A program made the translations under genes and the position numbers. From Ferruginibacter sp. (GTDB lineage: Bacteria; Bacteroidota; Bacteroidia; Chitinophagales; Chitinophagaceae): a DNA stretch of 56,438 nucleotides. The stretch covers positions 1 through 56,438 of the forward strand of contig JABFQZ010000026.1 in assembly GCA_013141435.1 (NCBI GenBank), read 5' to 3'. The notes under the pieces were generated by a model. It was not told where the DNA came from. It saw only the letters and a program-made list of their open reading frames with translations, and searched no databases. How positions within the stretch are numbered: the first letter of the stretch is position 1; each line of letters begins with the position of its first letter. Of the stretch, positions 16,420 through 24,400 are shown piece after piece.

Positions 16420-17740
16420 TAATAACATACCAAACCCTCCTACTTTGTTTCAGAAAAATATTTCTAAAAATTTATTTACTGAGCATGGCAGTGAAATTGA
16501 AGAAATAATTTCTAAAAAAATGCCTTTAGTAGTTAAATGGGGTACAGTGTATTTTTTATTTCTTCTATTGTTTTTAGCCATTATTTGCTGGTTGATACAA
16601 TACCCCGATGTAGTAAATATTAATGCAAAACTAACAAGTATTAATGCACCAAAAGAAGTAACTACAAAAACAGCGGGGAAATTAGTAAAGCTTTTTGCTA
16701 AAGAAAATAAACAAGTAAAACAAGCCGATATATTAGGCTACATGGAAAGCATTGCAAACCATGAAGAAGTAATTAATTTATCAAATAATATTGATACAAT
16801 CATTCATTTATTAAACAAAAGCAATTTACAAAATGCTCTTTCTTTCCTTAAAAATAATTATACTAATCTTGGTGAGTTGCAAAGCAATTATCAATCTTTT
16901 TCTATTGCATATCAAACCTTTAAAAATTATCTAAGCAACGGTTTTTATCTCCGCAAAAAATCAATGCTTACAAACGATTTATCTTTTTTACAAAAGATGC
17001 ACAATAATCTTTTGCTGCAAAAAGAATTAAATACACAAGACCTAGCCTTGCAGCAAAAAACATTTGATGCTAACCAATCTTTAAAAGAAGATAAAGTAAT
17101 ATCAGAATTAGACTACAGAAACGAATCTTCAAAATTGATAAATAAAAAACTAACACTTCCACAAATAAGTAGTTCCATCATTAGCAACGAAGCACAACAA
17201 AACGAAAAGCTTAAAGAAATAGATGAATTAGAAAATGCCATTTTGCAACAAAAAAATATTTTTGTGCAAGCATCTAATACTTTTAAAAGCCAAATAGACG
17301 AATGGAAGAAAAATTATTTGCTTTCGGCACCTATTGATGGTAAAATTGCTTTTGCCACATTTTTACAAGAAAACCAGCAACTACAAGCAAATCAAACAAT
17401 TTGTTTTGTAAATCCTGAAAATGTAAAATATTACGCCGAGGTGTACATACCTCAAATAAACTTTGGCAAAATAAAAAATGGACAAATAGTACTTTTAAAA
17501 TTTCCATCTTATCCATTTCAAGAATATGGTAGCGTAAGTGGTAAAATTGATTTTATTAGCAATATAAATACCGATAGTGGATACTTATCGAAAATAATTT
17601 TGCCCTATGGCTTAATAACAAGTTATAAAAAGCAAGTGCAATTTAGAAATGGTTTAACTGCACAAGGCGAAATTATTACTCAAAATATGCGATTGCTGCA
17701 GCGGTTTTACTTCAACATTATAAAGCAAATAAAAAAATAA
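16409..17740 (+). CDS. HlyD-family membrane fusion protein (peptide export adaptor)
   Basis: A 443-residue periplasmic adaptor that links the ABC exporter to an outer-membrane channel. One N-terminal helix (about 45-70, WGTVYFLFLLLFLAIICWL), a lipoyl-like half-motif (INAPKEVTTKTAGKLVKLF), a long coiled coil (about 130-300) and a C-terminal beta domain (SAPIDGKIAFATFLQENQQ) are visible. The start is uncertain: the TTG at 16409 overlaps the exporter's end by 11 bases and gives translational coupling; the first in-frame ATG is at about residue 38 and would still keep the membrane helix. No TolC-like outer-membrane factor is in the window, so a shared one must be used. Confidence 0.9.
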   Translation: METDNNIPNPPTLFQKNISKNLFTEHGSEIEEIISKKMPLVVKWGTVYFLFLLLFLAIICWLIQYPDVVNINAKLTSINAPKEVTTKTAGKLVKLFAKENKQVKQADILGYMESIANHEEVINLSNNIDTIIHLLNKSNLQNALSFLKNNYTNLGELQSNYQSFSIAYQTFKNYLSNGFYLRKKSMLTNDLSFLQKMHNNLLLQKELNTQDLALQQKTFDANQSLKEDKVISELDYRNESSKLINKKLTLPQISSSIISNEAQQNEKLKEIDELENAILQQKNIFVQASNTFKSQIDEWKKNYLLSAPIDGKIAFATFLQENQQLQANQTICFVNPENVKYYAEVYIPQINFGKIKNGQIVLLKFPSYPFQEYGSVSGKIDFISNINTDSGYLSKIILPYGLITSYKKQVQFRNGLTAQGEIITQNMRLLQRFYFNIIKQIKK

Positions 17741-17885
17741 TTGTTAAGAAACCAACACATTATTGCAAATAATTACTATTATAAAAAGCTACTAGAATAC
17801 CATTAAGATTTTAGAAAATTTGCTCAATGTTAATACTACAAATAAAAACACTATCCATACAATTTTAAGCTGAGTAATGTAATTC

Positions 17886-18000
17886 TGCTGAGCTTAGCCC
17901 GTATAGGCAGTAGTAGCTCTTGCACTGCATACAGTACAAATTATAATACAACTTGTGTGCAAGACTACTACAGATAGGCGGATACTACTGCTGCTTGTGG
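17886..18000. repeat. Large imperfect inverted repeat in the gap after the peptide cluster
   Basis: The 364-bp gap 17741-18104 has no gene. Its middle holds an imperfect inverted repeat: an arm around 17899-17924 (CCG..TAGGCAGTAGTAG..CTTGCA) faces 17957-17983 (TGCAAG..CTACTAC..ATAGGCGG), with a roughly 32-nt A/T-rich loop. The left flank, TGCTGAGCTTAGCCC, is the reverse complement of a sequence close to one at 21901-21932, so this appears to be a dispersed intergenic element. Confidence 0.55.
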
Positions 18001-18024
18001 CTTTTTAGTTGATGCTTCAAAAAA

Positions 18025-18090
18025 AAAACCTATAAGGTCTTAACATTTTTTTTCTATTTAAAAAATCTACAAAAAGACCTTATAGGTTTT
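18025..18090. repeat. Perfect 17-bp inverted repeat (CCTATAAGGT hairpin)
   Basis: AAAACCTATAAGGTCTT (18025-18041) and AAGACCTTATAGGTTTT (18074-18090) are exact reverse complements separated by 32 nt. The right arm ends just before the -7 element of the aminotransferase gene. A related degenerate copy is at 9241-9300. It could terminate read-through from upstream or act as a regulatory or mobile repeat. Confidence 0.75.
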
Positions 18091-18092
18091 CA

Positions 18093-18100
18093 TATATTTG
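18093..18100 (+). promoter_or_regulatory. -7 element TATATTTG for the aminotransferase gene
   Basis: Exact match to TAnnTTTG, ending 4 nt before the ATG at 18105. This spacing implies a transcript with almost no 5' leader. The -33 region falls inside the right arm of the 18025-18090 hairpin. Confidence 0.62.
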
Positions 18101-18104
18101 CCTT

Positions 18105-19298
18105 ATGCTAAAAATAAGTAACAGAGGCATACAAATGCCTGCATCGCCAATACGCAAACTGGTACCTTTTGCCGAAGCTGCAAAAAAAAGAGGTACAAAA
18201 GTGTATCATTTAAACATAGGGCAGCCCGATATTGTAACCCCACAAACTTGTATTGATGCTGTAAAAAATTGCGATGTACATGTGCTGGCATACAGCCACA
18301 GTGCAGGTAATGAAAGTTATCGAAAAAAATTAGTACAATATTATGCTAAAAATAATATTGACGTAAATAGCGAAGAAATAATAATAACAACCGGTGGTAG
18401 TGAAGCTATTTCTTTTGGGTTTTTGGCATGTTTAGATGCTGGCGACGAAGTTATAATACCTGAACCATTTTATGCAAACTACAATGGTTTTGCAGTGCAA
18501 GCCAATGTAACAGTAGTACCTATTGGCAGCAAAATAGAAACTGGTTTTGCTTTACCTCCTATAGAAGATTTTGAAAAAGCTATAACATCAAAAACTAAAG
18601 CTATTGTGGTTTGCAACCCCAATAACCCAACAGGTTATTTGTATAGTGCTGCCGAAATGCAAACCCTTAAAGAAATTGTAATAAAACATAATTTATTTTT
18701 ATTTGCCGATGAGGCTTATAGAGAATTTTGCTATGAAGGCACACACACAAGTGCCATGCATTTAAAAGGAGCAGAGCAACATGTAATATTAATGGATACA
18801 ATTAGCAAACGTTACAGTGCTTGCGGAGGTCGCATTGGCGCATTTGTAACCAAAAATAAAGAAGTACTACATACTGCAATGAAATTTGCTCAATGCAGGC
18901 TAAGCCCACCTTTTTATGCACAAGTATTAGGCGAAGCTGCGGTAGATTTACCAGATAATTATTTTGACACCACAAAAGCAGAATATAAACTAAGAAGAGA
19001 TACTTTGGTAAAAGCCCTCAACGAAATTGAGGGTGTATTTTGCCCAAACCCTGGTGGCGCATTTTATGCCATGGCCAAATTACCTATAGATGATAGCGAT
19101 AAATTTTGCCAATGGCTGCTCGAAGAATTTTCGTACAATGGAAGCACTGTAATGATGGCACCTGCAACCGGTTTTTATGCCACACAAGGTTTAGGCAAGC
19201 AAGAAGTGCGTATGGCGTATGTACTAAATGTAGATGATATTAAAAATGCAGCATTATGCTTAAAAGAGGCTTTAAAAATTTACCCTGGCAAAATTTAA
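18105..19298 (+). CDS. Class I/II pyridoxal phosphate-dependent aminotransferase
   Basis: A 397-residue cytosolic enzyme of fold type I, probably transferring the amino group between an amino acid (aspartate-like) and 2-oxoglutarate. Visible motifs are NIGQPDIVTPQ, the aromatic/Asn motif VCNPNNPTGYLYS, FADEAYREF with the PLP-pyridine Asp, and the Schiff-base Lys235 in ISKRYSACGGRIG, then the arginine region near the C-terminus (QEVRMAYVLN). Length is typical. It is alone on the plus strand and preceded by a strong hairpin and -7 element. Exact substrate cannot be decided. Confidence 0.92.
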   Translation: MLKISNRGIQMPASPIRKLVPFAEAAKKRGTKVYHLNIGQPDIVTPQTCIDAVKNCDVHVLAYSHSAGNESYRKKLVQYYAKNNIDVNSEEIIITTGGSEAISFGFLACLDAGDEVIIPEPFYANYNGFAVQANVTVVPIGSKIETGFALPPIEDFEKAITSKTKAIVVCNPNNPTGYLYSAAEMQTLKEIVIKHNLFLFADEAYREFCYEGTHTSAMHLKGAEQHVILMDTISKRYSACGGRIGAFVTKNKEVLHTAMKFAQCRLSPPFYAQVLGEAAVDLPDNYFDTTKAEYKLRRDTLVKALNEIEGVFCPNPGGAFYAMAKLPIDDSDKFCQWLLEEFSYNGSTVMMAPATGFYATQGLGKQEVRMAYVLNVDDIKNAALCLKEALKIYPGKI

Positions 19299-19322
19299 GC
19301 TAATAATTAACTATTTCTTTTC

Positions 19323-19350
19323 TTGTTAGAAACCAATCTTACTATCTTTG
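19323..19350 (+). promoter_or_regulatory. Promoter of the ccmC-like operon
   Basis: -33 TTG (19323-19325) and -7 TATCTTTG (19343-19350) with a 17-bp spacer. The ATG at 19377 is 26 nt downstream of the -7 element. Confidence 0.6.
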
Positions 19351-19376
19351 CATAATCATTAAAATACATCTTCTTT

Positions 19377-20072
19377 ATGAAGAAAAATTGGTGGAAATTA
19401 TTAACCGTTTTACTACTAATATATACAGTAGTTGCAGGCTTTTTAGCTAAAGTTCCAAGTCTTCCTATACTAAACGAAACTATACGCAATATGTACTTTC
19501 ATGTATGTATGTGGTTTGGTATGATGATACTTTTTATGGTAAGTGTTATATACAGCATAAAATACCTAAGCAATTTTAATCACAAAAACGATATTTATGC
19601 ATCTAGCTATGCAACTATAGGTTGCATATTTGGTTTGCTCGGCTATGTTACAGGCGTAGAGTGGGTTTCGGTAACTTGGGTTACACAAGCTAATCAATCT
19701 TTAGCATCGGTTTTAAAAGAGCCAAAACTTATTGGTGCAGCTATTGCATTGCTTATATACGGCGCATATTTTGTACTAAGAGGTTCGTTTACCGATATAG
19801 ATAAAAGAAGTAGAGTAAGTGCCGTATATAATATTTTTGCCTTTGCTTTATTATTTCCATCTATATGGATTATACCTAGGCTTGTAGGTAGCCTGCACCC
19901 AGGCTCACCTGGTAGCGAAAGCGGTAACCCTGCATTAGATAAAAACGATATGGACATGAGCATGAGAGCCATTTTTTACCCAGCTGTAATTGGCTGGACA
20001 TTGCTAGGTGTATGGATAGCTACTTTAAAAATAAGATTACAATTATTACAAGATAAAAATTTAATAAATTAA
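19377..20072 (+). CDS. CcmC/CcsA-like cytochrome c maturation protein with a degenerate Trp motif
   Basis: A 231-residue integral-membrane protein with about six helices. It resembles Bacteroidota CcmC along most of its length: LPILNETIRNMYFHVCMWFGMM with the first haem-ligand-type His, GAAIALLIYGAYFVLRGSF, then IPRLVGSLHPGSPG and FYPAVIGWTLLGVW. The usual Trp-rich haem-handling segment (WG-x-x-W-x-x-D) between helices is replaced by TWVTQANQSLASVLKEPKL, which is longer and has lost the WWD pattern. A cytochrome c biogenesis or haem export role is known for the family; whether this copy is active is open. The CcmD-like gene follows after 1 bp. Confidence 0.8.
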   Translation: MKKNWWKLLTVLLLIYTVVAGFLAKVPSLPILNETIRNMYFHVCMWFGMMILFMVSVIYSIKYLSNFNHKNDIYASSYATIGCIFGLLGYVTGVEWVSVTWVTQANQSLASVLKEPKLIGAAIALLIYGAYFVLRGSFTDIDKRSRVSAVYNIFAFALLFPSIWIIPRLVGSLHPGSPGSESGNPALDKNDMDMSMRAIFYPAVIGWTLLGVWIATLKIRLQLLQDKNLIN

Positions 20073-20073
20073 G

Positions 20074-20298
20074 ATGAAATTAATAACCAAAATATTATTG
20101 ACACTACTATTAATGTTTATAAATATTATGTCTTTTGCTCAAACACAATCTGTAGAAATGGCTGATACCATGCGTAGCAATGGTAAAATTTACATAGTAG
20201 TAGCCGTATGTTTAACCATATTATTGGGTTTACTTTTATATGTATTTACTTTAGACAAAAAAATAACAAGACTAGAAAAAGAACATTTTAATAACTAA
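20074..20298 (+). CDS. CcmD-family small membrane protein
   Basis: A 74-residue protein with a signal-like N-terminus (TKILLTLLLMFINIMSFAQ), one transmembrane helix (IYIVVAVCLTILLGLLLYVF) and a charged tail (LDKKITRLEKEHFNN). It directly follows the CcmC-like gene, one base apart. Known CcmD proteins tie the haem chaperone step to the CcmC complex. Size and context support the call although the family is weakly conserved. Confidence 0.75.
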   Translation: MKLITKILLTLLLMFINIMSFAQTQSVEMADTMRSNGKIYIVVAVCLTILLGLLLYVFTLDKKITRLEKEHFNN

Positions 20299-20335
20299 CA
20301 ATATATTCTTATAAATAAATAAATAAAACAATTTT

Positions 20336-21757
20336 ATGAGCACAAATATCAATTATAGTTTTTTTAAAAGTGTAGAAAGAAGTTTTGATAAAGCCGCAAA
20401 ATTTACAACCGTAGATATTGGAATTTTAGAACAAATTAAAGCATGTAACAGTGTATTGCAAATGCGTTTTCCAATAAAAAGAGACGATGGTACGGTAGAA
20501 GTAATAGAAGCATATAGAGTACAACATAGCCACCACAAAAGCCCATGCAAAGGCGGTATTCGATTTAGCGACGAAGTAAATCAAGATGAAGTAATGGCAT
20601 TAGCATCATTAATGACATACAAGTGTGCAATAGTAAATGTGCCATTTGGTGGTGGCAAAGGTGGTATTAAAATAAATCCCAGAAATTACTCCGAATACGA
20701 ATTAGAAAAAATTACACGACGCTATACAGCCGAATTGGTAAAGAAAAACTTTATAGGTCCGGGTATAGATGTGCCAGCACCAGATTATGGTACAGGCGCA
20801 AGAGAAATGAGCTGGATTGTAGATACATACCAATCGCTAAAACCAGGTGAAATAGATGCCGCTGGTTGTGTAACGGGCAAGCCTGTAACACAAGGCGGTG
20901 TACGTGGACGCACCGAAGCCACAGGGCTTGGCGTATTTTTTGGCATAAGAGAAGTATGTAACATGCCAGAAGTAATGGCAAAATTAGGATTAGAAACAGG
21001 TGTAATTAATAAAAAAGTAGTAGTACAAGGCTTAGGCAATGTAGGCTACCATTCCGCCAAGTTTTTTAGAGAAGCCGGAGCCTTAATTGTAGGCCTTGCA
21101 GAATACGAAGGAGCAATTTATAACGAAGCTGGGCTTAACGAAGACGAAGTTTTTCAGCACAGAAAAAAAACGGGTTCCATACTTAATTTTCCAGGAGCAA
21201 CCAACCTTGCAAAAAATACCGATGCATTAGAATTAGCATGCGATATACTAATACCAGCAGCCTTAGAAAATGTAATAAATGGCGAAAATGCACCAAGAGT
21301 AAAAGCAAAAATTATTGGTGAAGCAGCAAATGGACCTTGTACACCCGAGGCCGATGAAGTGTTTCAGCAAAAAGGAATACTTTGTGTGCCCGATATGTAC
21401 CTAAATGCAGGAGGTGTAACAGTAAGCTATTTTGAATGGCTAAAAAACCTTAGCCATGTACGCTATGGTCGTATGGAAAAAAGATTTACCGAAAATTTAA
21501 ACACACATATATTATCACAAATAGAAGACCTAACCGGCAAAAAAGTAAGCGATAGCGAAAGAGCCTTTATAATGCATGGTCCCGAAGAAGTAGATTTAGT
21601 ACATAGTGGCTTAGAAGAATCAATGATAACAGCAACAAGAGAAATTATGGCCATTTGGCACTCCAACCCTGCCATACCCGACATGCGTACAGCAGCATAT
21701 GTAAACGCTATAAATAAAGTTGCAACCAGTTACCAAGAGTTAGGAATATTTCCATAA
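20336..21757 (+). CDS. gdhA: Glutamate dehydrogenase (Glu/Leu/Phe/Val dehydrogenase family)
   Basis: A 473-residue cytosolic enzyme that interconverts glutamate with 2-oxoglutarate and ammonium. Seen are the substrate-binding part SPCKGGIRFSDEV, the catalytic-lysine region TYKCAIVNVPFGGGKGGI, PAPDYGTGAREMSWI, the dinucleotide-binding fold VVQGLGNVGYHSAKFF and the end motif YLNAGGVTVSYFEWLKN. Length matches the bacterial family; coenzyme preference (NAD or NADP) is not determined. It follows the ccmC/ccmD pair by 37 bp and ends at a strong terminator. Confidence 0.93.
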   Translation: MSTNINYSFFKSVERSFDKAAKFTTVDIGILEQIKACNSVLQMRFPIKRDDGTVEVIEAYRVQHSHHKSPCKGGIRFSDEVNQDEVMALASLMTYKCAIVNVPFGGGKGGIKINPRNYSEYELEKITRRYTAELVKKNFIGPGIDVPAPDYGTGAREMSWIVDTYQSLKPGEIDAAGCVTGKPVTQGGVRGRTEATGLGVFFGIREVCNMPEVMAKLGLETGVINKKVVVQGLGNVGYHSAKFFREAGALIVGLAEYEGAIYNEAGLNEDEVFQHRKKTGSILNFPGATNLAKNTDALELACDILIPAALENVINGENAPRVKAKIIGEAANGPCTPEADEVFQQKGILCVPDMYLNAGGVTVSYFEWLKNLSHVRYGRMEKRFTENLNTHILSQIEDLTGKKVSDSERAFIMHGPEEVDLVHSGLEESMITATREIMAIWHSNPAIPDMRTAAYVNAINKVATSYQELGIFP

Positions 21758-21767
21758 AATAAAATTT

Positions 21768-21810
21768 AAAATTACAAAAGCCTCGTTTTTTTCGAGGCTT
21801 TTGTAATTTT
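21768..21810. terminator. Perfect 18-bp hairpin terminator after gdhA
   Basis: AAAATTACAAAAGCCTCG (21768-21785) and its exact reverse complement (21793-21810) around a 7-T loop. The stem ends in an A-run on one side and T-run on the other, so it can act in both directions. Confidence 0.92.
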
Positions 21811-21900
21811 AAGAAGCTATCAACATTTATTTACAATCATCATTACACCTGCTATACGCTATTACTCCGACACAAAACCCACGCACAAAGCATCACCGGG

Positions 21901-21932
21901 GTATCCGCTGCTATCAGGGCTATGGCTCAGCA
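21901..21932 (+). repeat. Dispersed intergenic repeat of the GTATCCGC type
   Basis: Starts GTATCCGCTGCTATC and continues AGGGCTATGGCTCAGCA. Its second half closely matches the reverse complement of 17886-17905 and its first half matches the reverse complement of the right arm near 17971-17985. Apart from this element and the promoter at 21972-22002, the gap 21811-22016 shows nothing else. Confidence 0.5.
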
Positions 21933-21971
21933 TTGGTTTTTTATATGAGCATAAAAATAGCAAGAAATGGG

Positions 21972-22002
21972 TTGGCAAAAAAAATAAGCAACAATACATT
22001 TG
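21972..22002 (+). promoter_or_regulatory. Promoter of the Ada-like/alkB pair
   Basis: -33 TTG (21972-21974) and -7 TACATTTG (21995-22002) with a 20-bp spacer, an ideal Bacteroidota arrangement. The ATG lies 14 nt after the -7 element, so the leader is very short. Confidence 0.72.
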
Positions 22003-22016
22003 CTTAAATAAAAAAA

Positions 22017-22850
22017 ATGAATATTACCGATAACATAAATTTTAACCGCATTGCAAGTGCCATAGAGTATATAAAAAACAATAGCTACAAGCAACCAAGT
22101 TTAGAAGAAATTGCAGCTCATATAAATGTAAGCCCTACACACTTTCAAAAAATATTTACAGCTTGGGCAGGCATAAGCCCAAAAAAGTTTGTGCAGTACA
22201 CTACACTTAATTATGCAAAAAGTAAATTACAAAATAACAACACTACATTATTTGAAACAACAGTAAATGCTGGCTTATCTGGCACAAGTAGGCTACACGA
22301 TTTATTTGTAAACATAGAAGCAATGACACCTGGCCAATATAAAAATGATGGCGAAAACTTACAAATAAATTACGATTATGCATCAACAATATTTGGCGAA
22401 ATTATAATTGCAAGTACCACAATTGGCATTTGTTATATAGCATTTTACGAAAATAAAGTAGAAGCATTTTTGTTATTACAACAATGTTTTCCTAAAGCAA
22501 AATACACACAAAAAGAAACCGACTTTATAACACAAGTAATATATTATTTCCAAAATAATTTTACCAATAAAGGCAAAATAAAATTACATATTAAAGGCAC
22601 TCCTTTTCAAATAAAAGTGTGGGAGGCATTACTTACCATTCCAAATGGCAGCTTACAATCTTATGGTACTATTGCTAACAAAATACATTATCCAAAAGCC
22701 TCAAGAGCAGTAGGTACAGCTATTGGCAATAACCCAATAGCTTTTATAATACCATGCCACCGAGTAATACAAGCCACTGGCTTGTTTGGAAATTATATGT
22801 GGGGAGCAAAAAGAAAAACTGCTATAATAGGCTGGGAAGCAGCGCACTAG
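22017..22850 (+). CDS. Ada-like bifunctional AraC regulator / methylated-DNA-protein cysteine methyltransferase
   Basis: A 277-residue protein that joins an AraC-type HTH domain (about 8-105: LEEIAAHINVSPTHFQKIFT, then GISPKKFVQYTT) to an O6-methylguanine-DNA methyltransferase domain (about 115-275). The acceptor Cys247 lies in FIIPCHRVIQATG, followed by GNYMWGAKRK. The alkyl group is moved irreversibly to that cysteine, removing it from DNA. Unlike full Ada there is no N-terminal zinc-type methylphosphotriester domain, so whether it senses damage is uncertain. It is upstream of alkB by 36 bp, probably in one transcript. Confidence 0.93.
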   Translation: MNITDNINFNRIASAIEYIKNNSYKQPSLEEIAAHINVSPTHFQKIFTAWAGISPKKFVQYTTLNYAKSKLQNNNTTLFETTVNAGLSGTSRLHDLFVNIEAMTPGQYKNDGENLQINYDYASTIFGEIIIASTTIGICYIAFYENKVEAFLLLQQCFPKAKYTQKETDFITQVIYYFQNNFTNKGKIKLHIKGTPFQIKVWEALLTIPNGSLQSYGTIANKIHYPKASRAVGTAIGNNPIAFIIPCHRVIQATGLFGNYMWGAKRKTAIIGWEAAH

Positions 22851-22886
22851 GATTAAGAACTTTAGATAAAAAAAATTACAAACAAT

Positions 22887-23489
22887 ATGAATTTATTTGA
22901 AAATACGTCTAGCATAAATTTATTACCTTCAAATGGTACCGTAAATTATTTTGGCAAAATATTTTCAACTGCAGAAGCAAATCATTTCACAAAAATATTG
23001 CTAAATACAATTGCATGGAAAAACGATGAAGCAATAATATTTGGCAAACGAATTATTACAAAAAGAAAAGTAGCTTGGTATGCCAATAAACCATTTGCCT
23101 ATACATATTCTAATACAACAAAATACGCATTGCCTTTTACAAAAGAATTAATTGAGCTAAAAAATATTGTAGAAGAAATTACAAAAGCCAAATACAATGC
23201 TTGCCTATTAAATTTATATCACAATGGCAACGAAGCAATGGCTTGGCATAGCGATAATGAAAAAGAATTGGCAAAAAATGGCACAATTGCTTCACTTAGT
23301 TTTGGAGCAGAGCGTAAGTTTATGTTTAAACACAAAACCGAAGGCAACACCGTATCAGTACTTTTAGAAAACGGCAGCCTGCTTACCATGAAAGATGATA
23401 CCCAAACCAATTGGCTTCATCGCCTTACAACATCTACCAAAATAAAAACGCCAAGAGTAAATCTTACTTTTAGAATGATGAATAAATAA
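22887..23489 (+). CDS. alkB: 2-oxoglutarate/Fe(II)-dependent DNA repair dioxygenase AlkB
   Basis: A 200-residue cytosolic demethylase that oxidatively removes alkyl groups from 1-methyladenine and 3-methylcytosine. The iron ligands His121, Asp123 (AWHSDNEKE) and His178 (TNWLHRLTT) are present, as is the 2-oxoglutarate-binding Arg in TPRVNLTFRMM. SLSFGAERKFMFKHK is the conserved sheet. Together with the upstream Ada-like gene it makes an alkylation-repair pair. It ends 10 bp from the convergent short aldehyde dehydrogenase gene. Confidence 0.94.
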   Translation: MNLFENTSSINLLPSNGTVNYFGKIFSTAEANHFTKILLNTIAWKNDEAIIFGKRIITKRKVAWYANKPFAYTYSNTTKYALPFTKELIELKNIVEEITKAKYNACLLNLYHNGNEAMAWHSDNEKELAKNGTIASLSFGAERKFMFKHKTEGNTVSVLLENGSLLTMKDDTQTNWLHRLTTSTKIKTPRVNLTFRMMNK

Positions 23490-23499
23490 AATTACATTA

Positions 23500-24378
23500 T
23501 TAATACTTTGCACCACTTACTCCAATATTTTCTATTGGATGCCAAGTGGTTTTTATTTCTTGCAAATCCATAATCAAATATGGGTTTTCAGTTTCAGCTT
23601 TTGTCCAATCTTTTTGCCACATAAAACTTCGCTTTACATTTAATGAAGAAAGCTCTGCAATTGACTTTGCTTCATCAACATTTTCTCTGCAATAAACAAC
23701 TGCATTTACATCCATGTGCGATGCAAAATGAGTATGCAACTCTTTACTTTTTCCTGTTAAAATATTTACAACTCCTCCAGGCAAATCTGATGTAGCTAAT
23801 ACTTCAGCAAACGTAATGCTACACAATGGTTTAGTTTCTGATGCTAAAACAATACAAGTATTTCCACCAGCAATTATTGGCATAATTACAGAAACTAGTC
23901 CTAACAATGAATAATTTTCTTCTGCAATTACACTCACAACTCCCATTGGCTCTGGCACCGAAAAATTAAAATGCGAACTTGCTACTGGGTTTATAGAACC
24001 AAATAATTGTTGAAATTTATCGCACCAACCACTGTAGTAAACACATCTATCAATGGCTAGTCTTACTTCTTTTTCAGCACTTGCATTTGTAGCTCCTTGC
24101 AATATCAATTCTTCAATAAATTGTGCTTTTCTACCTTCCATCATTTCTGCTATGCGGTATAAAATTTGTCCTTTATTAAAAGCAGCTCTACTGCTCCAAC
24201 CTTCAAACGATTTTCGTGCAGCAACTACTGCATTTCTAAAATCTTTTCTTGACGAAAGGCACATGTTGGCAATAACATCATTTTTTTTATTTTCTAATTT
24301 ATAAAATCGACCACTTTCTGTACGAGGAAAAGCACCACCGATGTATAATTTGTAGGTTTTTAAAATTTCTAAATTCAT
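23500..24378 (-). CDS. Short aldehyde dehydrogenase-like protein without catalytic domain
   Basis: A 292-residue protein with only the N-terminal, cofactor-binding half of an aldehyde dehydrogenase: a family start (KLYIGGAFPRTESGRFY), the helical part RNAVVAARKSFEGWSSR, CVYYSGWCDKFQQLFG and the GGNTCIVLASETKPL region that matches TGNTIVLKPAESTP of the full enzyme. It lacks the ELGGK motif and the QG-x-x-C-C-A-G catalytic region of the neighbour at 24938-26482. Its own C-terminus (VKRSFMWQKDW onward) is distinct. It is on the same strand as deoC and the full enzyme, probably the third member of that operon, and may be a regulatory or structural partner subunit. Clean start and stop argue against a recent truncation. 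Confidence 0.82.
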   Translation of the reverse strand: MNLEILKTYKLYIGGAFPRTESGRFYKLENKKNDVIANMCLSSRKDFRNAVVAARKSFEGWSSRAAFNKGQILYRIAEMMEGRKAQFIEELILQGATNASAEKEVRLAIDRCVYYSGWCDKFQQLFGSINPVASSHFNFSVPEPMGVVSVIAEENYSLLGLVSVIMPIIAGGNTCIVLASETKPLCSITFAEVLATSDLPGGVVNILTGKSKELHTHFASHMDVNAVVYCRENVDEAKSIAELSSLNVKRSFMWQKDWTKAETENPYLIMDLQEIKTTWHPIENIGVSGAKY

Positions 24379-24400
24379 GCTAAAAGTTTTTATTTTTTTT

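Noticed and set aside
23500..24378. Recent truncation or pseudogene of an aldehyde dehydrogenase
   Set aside because: The start, stop and family blocks are clean, and the C-terminus differs from a simple cut of the full enzyme. The downstream gap is too short (10 bp) to hold a lost catalytic half.
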